Below are positions 1 to 7,978 of a DNA stretch of 48,972 nt, piece by piece (positions within the stretch are counted from its first letter, which is position 1; each line of letters begins with the position of its first letter). The notes under the pieces were generated by a model, which saw only the letters and a list, made by a program, of their open reading frames with translations, had not been told where the DNA came from and made no database searches. The position numbers and the translations under genes are program-made. This DNA is from Methanobacteriota archaeon (GTDB lineage Archaea; Thermoplasmatota; Thermoplasmata; Methanomassiliicoccales; UBA472). Location of the stretch: assembly GCA_021372335.1 (NCBI GenBank), contig JAJFUR010000050.1, forward strand, positions 1-48,972, given 5' to 3'.

Positions 1-327
1 CAGCGCATCGTCATCGACCCCATCACCGTGGTCGGGGAGATGCTCAAGGACCAGTACCGCAGCTTCCTGTTCGACCTGACGAACAGGCTTAAGCACTGGA
101 ACGCCACCACGCTTGTGACGGGGGAGGTCCCCCCCGGGGAGCTTTACCCTCCGGAGATCGCCTACTCCGTGGATGGGATAGTGTTGTTGCACCTGACCGA
201 GGAGTACGGGGACCGCCGCAAGTACCTCGAGGTGCTGAAGATGCGCGGGACCAACCATAGCACCGGCAAGCACTCCATCGATATCTCGAGGAAGGAGGGG
301 CTGGTCGTGCTCAAGGCCAGGTTCTGA
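1..327 (+). CDS. KaiC-like RecA-superfamily ATPase, C-terminal fragment
   Basis: Partial gene: the frame is open from the first base of the window and stops at a TGA at 325-327, so only about the last 108 residues are visible. The stretch LEVLKMRGTNHSTGKH followed by a short beta-strand tail is typical of the C-terminal part of KaiC/RAD55-type ATPases, where the conserved K-x-R-G-x-x-H segment lies after the ATPase core. The Walker A motif would lie upstream of the window. Archaeal proteins of this family act as single-domain ATPases in signalling or DNA transactions, but nothing here says which. The GTG at position 28 should not be taken as the start, because coding similarity continues in front of it. 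A gap of 147 bp with a TATA box separates it from the next gene. Confidence 0.65.
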   Translation, partial: QRIVIDPITVVGEMLKDQYRSFLFDLTNRLKHWNATTLVTGEVPPGELYPPEIAYSVDGIVLLHLTEEYGDRRKYLEVLKMRGTNHSTGKHSIDISRKEGLVVLKARF

Positions 328-427
328 GCGCAGGCCCGGCGCGCCTCGTTCTCACGGCCCCACGGGACAGTATATGGCAGGACGGATGCCAGACTACGAT
401 TTTCGTGGCCTGGGAATGGCTAAACGA

Positions 428-434
428 TTTATAT
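428..434 (+). promoter_or_regulatory. TATA box of the pyrophosphatase gene
   Basis: TTTATAT in an otherwise GC-rich 147-bp gap, 41 bp ahead of the ATG at 475. This predicts a transcript starting near 458 with a short leader that includes the GAGGT ribosome-binding site at 464-468. Confidence 0.6.
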
Positions 435-474
435 GGGGAGCAGTATTTAGGCAGGACCTAAAAGAGGTTTTGTA

Positions 475-2616
<2,142 letters not shown>

Positions 2617-2634
2617 GCGAAACCTCTATGTAAA

Positions 2635-2653
2635 AGTGGCCTGACCGGCCACT
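2635..2653. terminator. Stem-loop with T-rich tail behind hppA
   Basis: A perfect 7-bp stem AGTGGCC/GGCCACT with a 5-nt loop, followed on the plus strand by CCCTTATTCTTTTTCTTTT. It could end hppA transcription. The left arm coincides with the inverted repeat of the IS element, so it may instead be a recombination structure. Confidence 0.4.
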
Positions 2654-2809
2654 CCCTTATTCTTTTTCTTTTAACTTCATACTTTCGTCACCTCACCGTC
2701 CTACTGGAGGTAGGGGCATGGGAGTCGGACAAACCTCTATTCGCGGTTCTCCCGCACTATGGTCGCTCCGTCCAATTGTCAGGACCTGCCCCAATCCCCT
2801 TCTCGCGCT
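2646..2809 (-). ncRNA. Candidate seekRNA/bridge RNA region of the IS element
   Basis: Non-coding stretch between the transposase stop and the left inverted repeat, the place where IS1111-type elements encode their target-choosing RNA. Two short stretches repeat the flanks of the element: AAACCTCTAT at 2731-2740 equals the left flank at 2620-2629, and ATCCCCTTC at 2794-2802 equals the right flank at 3967-3975. Both are in the same orientation as the flanks, whereas the IS621 bridge-RNA model expects one guide as the reverse complement, so the fit is partial. Hairpins include AGTGGCC/GGCCACT at 2635-2653, which overlaps the left repeat. RNA ends cannot be set from sequence alone. Confidence 0.35.
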
Positions 2810-3903
2810 TCACGCCGCAGGTTTTGGCACGGGGTTGAATCCATGACCGTGATACGGTTCTCCGTTCAACATCATCCAGTATATGATGTGCAGCAGCTTG
2901 CGAGCTGCTGCCATCGCCGCCTTCTGCTTGCCCCGCTTCTTAGCGATCTTGTCGTAGAACCTGGAAAGGTCGGATGACGGCTCGAAGCGGCGGTGCGTAT
3001 GCACCGCCTCCGTTAGTATCCAGCGCAATTGCTTCGAACCTTCCTTGCTGATGCCGCCGTAATGCACGGATGACGCCGACTGGCTGACCGTCGGCGTCAG
3101 TCCGGCGTAGGAGCAAAGATGCTCGGGATCGGGGAATCGCCTGATGTCCCCGATCTCCGCGAAGATGACCAGTTTTCTTATTATTATCTTTTTCTGCAAA
3201 TAATAATTCGCCTGATGTCCCCGATCTCCGCGAAGATGACCAGGGCGGAGTAGATACCGATGCCGGGGATGGAGGTGAGGTTCCTCACCTCCTCCCTCCG
3301 GTCATACTCCTTCCGAATCATCTCGTTTACCAGGGAGATTTGTTCCTGCACCGCCTCGACCATGTTCAGCTGGACATCCACGGCGGGGATGTCCAGCGAC
3401 CTCATCCACTCGTTCGATCTCTGAGTGAACGGTGAAAGCAGGTCATCCGGTCTTCGTATCCCCCTAGCCAGCAGCTCGGCGTGCGTCCTGTTCTTGAGGC
3501 CGGTGTTCGTCTGGGTGAGATACGACCTGAGGCGGGTCAGCCGCCTCAGGTCTCTGATGTCCTTCGGGGGTATGTACGATTCCGGGACCATGTCCAGGCG
3601 GAGCAGTTTGGCCAAAGTGCGAGCGTCGACCTTATCGGTCTTGACGCTCGCCTCAGCTATCGCCCTCACCTTCAGCGGATGAGCCAGCTTGACCGGGAAT
3701 CCCTTCTCCTCTATTATCTCGTACACGAACTCCCAGACCCCGGTGGATTCGAGGACGAACGAAGCGTCCTCGAACCGTTCCAGGAAAGATTCCAGACCAC
3801 GGTGAGTGGTCGGGAATCTTACGTTATCTTCCTCAAATCCTTTCTCGTTCAGTATGCTCGCTTGGCAAAATTCTTTATGGACGTCCAGTCCTACGTATAG
3901 CAT
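2810..3903 (-). pseudogene. IS110-family DEDD transposase, frameshifted by an internal duplication
   Basis: The 5' part (3903 down to 3184) encodes the RuvC-like domain: VGLDVHK, LESTGVW and KTDKVDARTLA carry the acidic residues, followed by a helical spacer and the start of the C-terminal Tnp20 domain at SIPGIGIYSALVIFAEIGDI. The 3' part (ending 2810) resumes at LVIFAEIGDIRR and continues through the Tnp20 domain with the PTVSQSAS serine segment. Both parts contain LVIFAEIGDIRR because 36 bp are duplicated (3137-3172 and 3208-3243) with 35 bp between. The net gain of 71 bp shifts the frame, so a full protein cannot be made. Removing one copy plus the spacer restores a roughly 340-residue enzyme, the usual size. 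The start is ATG 3901-3903 with GGAGG upstream. Confidence 0.9.
3137..3243. repeat. 36-bp perfect direct repeat flanking a 35-bp AT-rich palindromic insert
   Basis: Copies at 3137-3172 and 3208-3243 are identical. The 35-nt spacer (3173-3207) is almost pure A/T in a GC-rich gene and contains a perfect 8-bp inverted repeat, ATTATTAT at 3180-3187 and ATAATAAT at 3200-3207, around a 12-nt loop. The arrangement looks like an insert framed by a target duplication, but 36 bp is long for any known transposon. A repair or template-switch event, or an assembly error, are alternatives. Confidence 0.9.
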
Positions 3904-4026
3904 GGTCTGATCGCCTCCGTTTTTCTCCTAAATTAACGATAGGCGTCAGGCCACTTTTTACATTCCATCCCCTTCCCCCTCTTTTTTATCCAGCATCCCG
4001 AGCGCTTATATGCTCGATGCTCAATC

Positions 4027-4035
4027 TTTATATAA
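4027..4035 (+). promoter_or_regulatory. TATA box of the rpo7-spt4 operon
   Basis: TTTATATAA, 37 bp before the rpo7 ATG at 4072, predicting a start of transcription near 4060. It lies outside the insertion sequence, so the operon keeps its own promoter. Confidence 0.65.
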
Positions 4036-4071
4036 CAGATTTATCATGCCAAGGTAGTTAAGGGATTCCTC

Positions 4072-4638
4072 ATGTATCTGTTGGCCCAAAGGGAAAAGGT
4101 GGTCCGCATTCCCCCCCATCGCCTAGGGGAGGACCTGGACACAGTGGTCAATGAGCTGGCCCGCGAGTCCTATGAAGGGCGCATCGAGGGCAACGACTCG
4201 CTCACGGTCATGGTCAAGAACATCGAGCCGGTGGGCGAAGGGCGCATCGTGCACGGGGACGGGGCGGTGTACCAGACGGTCCGGTTCGATACCCTCCTCT
4301 TCCGCCCGATGGTCAACGAGGTCGTGGAAGGCCGGGTGTGCGAGGTGCTCAAGTTCGGGGCCTTCGTGCGCTTCGGGCCCCTGGACGGCCTCCTGCACAT
4401 AAGCCAGGTCATGGACGACCGCATGGACGCGGACGAGGCCAACCAGCGCCTCATCGGGAAGGACTCCAAGCGCGAACTCAAGGTGGGCGACCAGGTCCGC
4501 GCCAGGATAGTCACCCTCTCCTTCAACGAACGGAACCCCCGCGAGAGCAAGATAGGGCTGACCATGAGGCAGCCCGGGCTGGGTAAGAAGGAATGGCTGG
4601 CTGAGGACAGGGCCAAGAAAGGGGGACAGGAGAAATGA
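4072..4638 (+). CDS. rpo7: RNA polymerase subunit Rpo7 (RpoE', RPB7 homologue)
   Basis: Subunit of the archaeal RNA polymerase stalk, which with Rpo4 helps open the promoter and binds nascent RNA. The 188 residues show the N-terminal RNP-like domain (MYLLAQREKVVRIPPHRLG onward, residues 1-78) and a C-terminal S1/OB domain starting at VVEGRVCEVLKFGAFVRFG, with the motif GLLHISQV. The C-terminal tail is Lys/Glu-rich. It is the first gene of a classic archaeal cluster: its stop overlaps the spt4 start by four bases (ATGA at 4635-4638), which indicates coupled translation of the two transcription proteins. Confidence 0.96.
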   Translation: MYLLAQREKVVRIPPHRLGEDLDTVVNELARESYEGRIEGNDSLTVMVKNIEPVGEGRIVHGDGAVYQTVRFDTLLFRPMVNEVVEGRVCEVLKFGAFVRFGPLDGLLHISQVMDDRMDADEANQRLIGKDSKRELKVGDQVRARIVTLSFNERNPRESKIGLTMRQPGLGKKEWLAEDRAKKGGQEK

Positions 4639-4820
4639 AGGTGACCAAGGCGTGCAAGGTGTGCTCCGCCATCACCGAGGAGGACAAATGCCCGCTGTGC
4701 GGGGGGGAGACCTCCAAGGATTGGCAGGGATACGTGGTCATAATCGACCATACCAAATCCGAGATCGCCAAGAGGATGAACATTGACAAGAACGGGAAGT
4801 TCGCCCTCAAAGTGCGCTGA
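4635..4820 (+). CDS. spt4: Transcription elongation factor Spt4 (RpoE'')
   Basis: Small zinc protein that pairs with Spt5 to clamp RNA polymerase during elongation. The 61 residues contain the zinc ligands Cys7, Cys10, Cys19 and Cys22 (CKVC and CPLCGG), then the conserved DWQGYVVIIDHTKSEIAK segment that packs on the Spt5 NGN domain. Length and gene order (directly behind rpo7) are those of other archaea. The start codon overlaps the rpo7 stop. Confidence 0.95.
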   Translation: MKVTKACKVCSAITEEDKCPLCGGETSKDWQGYVVIIDHTKSEIAKRMNIDKNGKFALKVR

Positions 4821-4848
4821 TATCCCCGTCCCTCCCAAGGGGTGGAGG

Positions 4849-5343
4849 ATGCCCGAGCGCATGAGGGCCGAACTGAGCATGCCCTTCGGGACTATGATGC
4901 AGGCCGAGGACCTGCTCAGGGGCATCGCCGATTGCGACAGGATCATCGCGGTGGGGGACGTGGTCTCCAGCACCCTTATAAACAAGGGCGTCATCCCCCA
5001 TCTCACAGTGTACGACCGGCGTAACGAGCGCAGGGAACTGGAGGTGGGAGTCCATCCCGCAGACCACCTCAGGATGCCGGAGACGGTGGTGGAGAACCCC
5101 CCCGGGCTGATCACCCCCGGGTTGGTGAGGGCGGTCAAGGACGGCATCGAGGCCTCGGACAGGAACAAGGTCCGGGTGGAGGGGGAGGAGGACCTGGCCG
5201 CGCTGGTATGCGCCGCCATCGCCCCGGCAGGGTCCTGCCTCGTCTACGGCCTCCCAGGCAAAGGGGCGGTGCTGGTGCGCACCAGCGCCGAGGTGAACGA
5301 GGCGGCGCAGAGACTGATACGCTCAATGGAGGTATTGAAGTGA
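4849..5343 (+). CDS. GTP-dependent dephospho-CoA kinase (DUF359)
   Basis: Catalyses the last step of coenzyme A synthesis in archaea with GTP as phosphate donor; DUF359 was shown to have this activity in Thermococcus. About 164 residues. Conserved features are GDVVSSTLINKGVIPH with the following TVYDRRNER, the ENPPGLITPGL segment and GEEDLAAL near the middle of the second half. The reading frame is open further upstream to a TTG at 4783 inside spt4, but the homology begins near PERMRAELSMPFG, so ATG 4849 or ATG 4861 is more likely. GGTGGAGG at 4841-4848 suits the second slightly better as a ribosome-binding site. Its stop overlaps the start of rps24e. Confidence 0.9.
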   Translation: MPERMRAELSMPFGTMMQAEDLLRGIADCDRIIAVGDVVSSTLINKGVIPHLTVYDRRNERRELEVGVHPADHLRMPETVVENPPGLITPGLVRAVKDGIEASDRNKVRVEGEEDLAALVCAAIAPAGSCLVYGLPGKGAVLVRTSAEVNEAAQRLIRSMEVLK

Positions 5344-5648
5344 AGATCGAGATCGAGAGCAAGAGGCCCAACGCCCTGATGGACCGCACCGAGGTGGCCT
5401 TCAAGGTCGACCACAAGGGGGAGGGCTCCCCGAAGAGGGCCGACGTGAAGACCAAGCTCGCAGAGGCCCTGGCCGTCAGCAGCGGCAAGGTCATCATCGA
5501 CCATATGGAGACCGAGTTCGGCATGGGCGTCAGCACCGGGTACGCCAAGGTGTACGGCAGCGAGGAATCGGCCAAGAGGTTCGAGAAGAACTACCTCCAG
5601 GCCAGGAACGGCCTCGTTGAAGCTGAGAAGGCGCCGAAGAAGAAGTGA
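5340..5648 (+). CDS. rps24e: Ribosomal protein S24e
   Basis: Small-subunit protein found in archaea and eukaryotes. A GTG start at 5340 is placed by GGAGGT at 5328-5333 and by the family's usual beginning, here VKIEIESKRPNALMDRTEV. The protein has 102 residues, the expected size, with the typical AEALAVSSGKVIIDHMETEF and GYAKVYGSEESAKRFEKNY segments and a basic C-terminus. The start overlaps the preceding stop (GTGA), so it belongs to the same operon. Confidence 0.95.
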   Translation: MKIEIESKRPNALMDRTEVAFKVDHKGEGSPKRADVKTKLAEALAVSSGKVIIDHMETEFGMGVSTGYAKVYGSEESAKRFEKNYLQARNGLVEAEKAPKKK

Positions 5649-5658
5649 GGTGTGAACC

Positions 5659-5850
5659 ATGGCTGCGAAGAAGAAAGAGGTCAAGAAGGAAGCGCCCTCG
5701 GCCAAGAAGGACAACTACCAGATCAAAGGGAACAAGCTGGAACGGACGAGGAGGAGCTGTCCCAAATGCGGCCCCGGGGTGTTCATGGCCGAGCACAAGG
5801 ACCGCACCTCCTGCGGCAAGTGCGGCTACACCGAGTTCAAGAGGAAATGA
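5659..5850 (+). CDS. rps27ae: Ribosomal protein S27ae
   Basis: Zinc-binding small-subunit protein, the archaeal counterpart of the ribosomal part of eukaryotic ubiquitin-S27a. The 63 residues carry a Lys-rich N-terminus, then [16 protein letters not shown] and CGKCGYTEF, giving zinc ligands Cys34, Cys37, Cys52 and Cys55. A gap of 10 bp to rps24e with GAGGTG in it makes it the last protein gene of the rpo7 operon; the tRNA gene behind it has its own TATA box. Confidence 0.96.
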   Translation: MAAKKKEVKKEAPSAKKDNYQIKGNKLERTRRSCPKCGPGVFMAEHKDRTSCGKCGYTEFKRK

Positions 5851-5882
5851 GCCGCTCCTCCTCGAACGAGGATGAAGCGCTC

Positions 5883-5890
5883 TTTATAAT
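5883..5890 (+). promoter_or_regulatory. TATA box of the tRNA-Arg gene
   Basis: TTTATAAT, 13 bp before the first base of the tRNA, in the short gap after rps27ae. Confidence 0.5.
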
Positions 5891-5902
5891 TCCAATGGTC
5901 GC

Positions 5903-5976
5903 GGGCCTGTAGTGTAGCTTGGATATCACAGAGGCCTCCGGAGCCTCGAACTGGGGTTCGAATCCCCACAGGCCCG
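5903..5976 (+). tRNA. tRNA-Arg (anticodon CCG)
   Basis: Cloverleaf read directly: acceptor GGGCCTG/CAGGCCC with discriminator G at 5976; D arm GTG/CAC; anticodon stem GAGGC/GCCTC with loop CTCCGGA, anticodon CCG reading CGG; T arm TGGGG/CCCCA with loop TTCGAAT. The length is 74 nt with no intron. The 3' CCA is not encoded (CCT follows), so it must be added after transcription. CGG codons are in use in this GC-rich genome. Confidence 0.95.
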
Positions 5977-6008
5977 CCTTCTCCCTTGGCTTTTCTATTA
6001 GCTCAAGT

Positions 6009-6017
6009 AATTTATTA
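6009..6017 (+). promoter_or_regulatory. TATA box of the phosphomevalonate dehydratase operon
   Basis: AATTTATTA, 25-33 bp before ATG 6042. This spacing predicts a transcript with almost no leader. Confidence 0.5.
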
Positions 6018-6041
6018 TCTCCCAACGGCATTGTCGGCGGC

Positions 6042-7208
6042 ATGCAACTGACCCCTGAAGAACAGGCCATGCTGGCCGGCAAGGAAGGCAAGGCCAAGCG
6101 CAAGGCCATGGGGCTCCTCGTGGCGCTGGGAACGATCTACGGCGCCGACAGGCTCATCCCGATCACCTCCGCCCACCTCTCCGGCGTGTCCTACAAGACC
6201 ATAGGGGAGGGGGGCATCTCCTTCTTGGAGGAGATGGCCGAGGACGGAAGGGTCTCCGTGCCCACCACCCTGAACCCGATGGGGATGGACGTGGAGCGCT
6301 GGAGGGAGATGGGGGTCGACGCGCACTTCGCCGAGCGCCAGCTGCACATCCTGTCCCTGTACGAAAGGATGGGCGTGGAGACGAACTGCACCTGCACGCC
6401 CTACCTTCTGGGCAATCGGCCGAACGTCGGCGACCATGTCGCCTGGGCGGAATCGTCCGCGCTCGCCTTCGCCAACTCTGTCCTGGGCGCCAGGACCAAC
6501 AGGGAGGGCGGCCCGGGGGCCCTGGCCGCCGCCATCGTCGGCCGCACCCCCAACTACGGCCTCCATCTGGACAGCAATCGCCGCGCCACCCACGTAGTGG
6601 AGGTGGAGCAGGGGATAGGGAAGGAGGAATGGTCGTTGGTCGGGCATGCCGTCGGCCGGAGGCTCGGCTCCTGCATCCCTTACTTCCGAGGTTTGGACAA
6701 CGACGTCAACGGCCTGAAGGCCTTGGCCGCGGCCATGGCCGCCTCCGGGTCGGTCGCGATGTTCATGGTGGAGGGCGTGACGCCCGAGCAGCCTGTGACG
6801 CTGGAGGGGCTCCCCGTGGTGCGCATCTCCCGCCAGGACATCGAGGCCACGGTCCAGAGGCTGAGGGCTGGCGACCGCCCGGACCTGATCGCGATCGGCT
6901 GCCCCCATCTCTCCGAAAGCGAGATGAAGGAGCTGGCCGCTTACCTTGATGGCAAGTGCAAGAAGGGGGGGACGGAGGTGTGGTTCTGCACCTCGAGAGG
7001 CGTATGGCTGCGCTGCCCGAAGGAGAGGGCGGTGCTGGAGAGGTTCGGCAAGGTGCTGTGCGACACATGCGTGGTGGTCGCGCCCATAGAGGGGCTGCAT
7101 CGCGTCACGGCGAGCGATTCCGCCAAGGCCTATGCCTACCTTCCCGGCCTGTGCTCGCAACGGGCGCTCTATGGCTCCCAGCGCGAACTGTTGGAGATGA
7201 TACTATGA
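6042..7208 (+). CDS. Phosphomevalonate dehydratase large subunit (aconitase X)
   Basis: Converts mevalonate 5-phosphate to trans-anhydromevalonate 5-phosphate in the archaeal mevalonate pathway, the route to isopentenyl phosphate for membrane lipids. The 388 residues are those of the AcnX large subunit: N-terminal LTPEEQAMLAGKEG, the GADRLIPITSAHLSGVSYKT substrate region, and cysteines for the Fe-S cluster in NCTCTPY (Cys116, Cys118), GCPHLSESE and CDTCVVV. The frame is open upstream through the tRNA gene, so the start must be ATG 6042, which also fits the TATA spacing. The stop overlaps the small-subunit start (ATGA). Confidence 0.93.
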   Translation: MQLTPEEQAMLAGKEGKAKRKAMGLLVALGTIYGADRLIPITSAHLSGVSYKTIGEGGISFLEEMAEDGRVSVPTTLNPMGMDVERWREMGVDAHFAERQLHILSLYERMGVETNCTCTPYLLGNRPNVGDHVAWAESSALAFANSVLGARTNREGGPGALAAAIVGRTPNYGLHLDSNRRATHVVEVEQGIGKEEWSLVGHAVGRRLGSCIPYFRGLDNDVNGLKALAAAMAASGSVAMFMVEGVTPEQPVTLEGLPVVRISRQDIEATVQRLRAGDRPDLIAIGCPHLSESEMKELAAYLDGKCKKGGTEVWFCTSRGVWLRCPKERAVLERFGKVLCDTCVVVAPIEGLHRVTASDSAKAYAYLPGLCSQRALYGSQRELLEMIL

Positions 7209-7978
7209 TAATGAAGGGACGGGCGATATTCAAGGGCAAAGCGATCGGGCGGCTTCTGGTGCTGGACGAGGCGTTCAGCTTCCTCGGAGGAGTGGACCCC
7301 CGGACAGGGCTGCTCACCGTGGCCTCAGGGCGGGAAGGGGAGAGCATAGACAACCGCATCCTGGTGTTCCCGCATGGGAAGGGGTCCACCGTGGGCTCGT
7401 ACACGCTCATGGACCTCAAGAAGAACGGCCACCTTCCGGCGGCCATCATCAACGCCGAGGCGGAGACGATAGTGGCCACGGGCGCCGTCATGGCCGAGGT
7501 CCCCATGATCGATTCCATCGACATCTCGTTGCTGCGCGAGGGGGACCGGGCGGTGGTGAACGGGGATTCCCTGGACATGATGGACCTGGTGGAGAGGAAG
7601 GTGGTCACCTGCGTGCTCCGCCGCAAGGGCCGGATCCTGCTCCTGAAGCGCAGCCAGAAGGTCGGCACCAACAGGGGGAGGTGGGCGGGGGTGAGCGGCT
7701 TCATCGAGCGCGGGGAGAGGCCGGAGGAGACCGCCCTGCGGGAGGTGGTCGAGGAGACCGGCATCGCCACGGCGAGGCTGGAGGGAAGGGGCGGGACGCT
7801 ACGCATCCGGGACGGGACGTACGTATGGACGATCCATCCCTTCCTGTTCGAGGTGGGCGACGAGGAGCCCAGGCTGGACTGGGAGCATACCGAGTTCGCC
7901 TGGGTGGAACCGAAGGAGCTTTCGGGGTACGACACCGTGCCCGGCTTCCAAAAGGTCCTCGGGACCTTGGGCCTATAG
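7205..7978 (+). CDS. Phosphomevalonate dehydratase small subunit fused to a Nudix hydrolase domain
   Basis: Residues 1-135 are the swivelling small subunit (DUF126) of AcnX-type phosphomevalonate dehydratase: MKGRAIFKGKAIGRLLVLDE, then RILVFPHGKGSTVGSY with the conserved serine region, and PMIDSIDISLLREGDRAVVNG. Without a break the chain continues as a Nudix domain (about 136-257), with a complete Nudix box at residues 165-187 (G-x5-E-x7-REVVEETGI) and the preceding WAGVSG. The usual small subunit ends near residue 135, so this is a fusion; I see no stop, frameshift or restart between the parts. The Nudix substrate is unknown; a phosphorylated isoprenoid intermediate is a guess from context. 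It overlaps the ileS tail by six bases. Confidence 0.93.
   Translation: MIMKGRAIFKGKAIGRLLVLDEAFSFLGGVDPRTGLLTVASGREGESIDNRILVFPHGKGSTVGSYTLMDLKKNGHLPAAIINAEAETIVATGAVMAEVPMIDSIDISLLREGDRAVVNGDSLDMMDLVERKVVTCVLRRKGRILLLKRSQKVGTNRGRWAGVSGFIERGERPEETALREVVEETGIATARLEGRGGTLRIRDGTYVWTIHPFLFEVGDEEPRLDWEHTEFAWVEPKELSGYDTVPGFQKVLGTLGL

Larger units (their letters stand above)
2630..3961 (-). mobile_element. IS110/IS1111-type insertion sequence, degenerate
   Basis: About 1.33 kb bounded by near-identical inverted repeats: left GTAAAAGTGGCCTGAC (2630-2645) and right, reverse-complemented, GTAAAAAGTGGCCTGAC (3945-3961), differing by one A. It holds a single minus-strand DEDD transposase gene, interrupted (see separate entry). 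Inverted repeats plus a long non-coding stretch downstream of the transposase (about 165 nt, against about 41 nt between the start codon and the other repeat) point to the IS1111 subgroup, in which the repeats are sub-terminal. Exact ends are therefore uncertain by a few bases, and no target duplication is expected. The element sits between the hppA stop codon and a T-rich tract at 3980-3986 that probably served as its terminator. Confidence 0.8.

Noticed and set aside
5919-6041. Upstream extension of the dehydratase reading frame
   Set aside because: It would run through the tRNA-Arg gene; ATG 6042 fits the family start and the TATA spacing.
6015-7160. 381-codon minus-strand frame
   Set aside because: Antisense to the phosphomevalonate dehydratase large subunit and without domain features.
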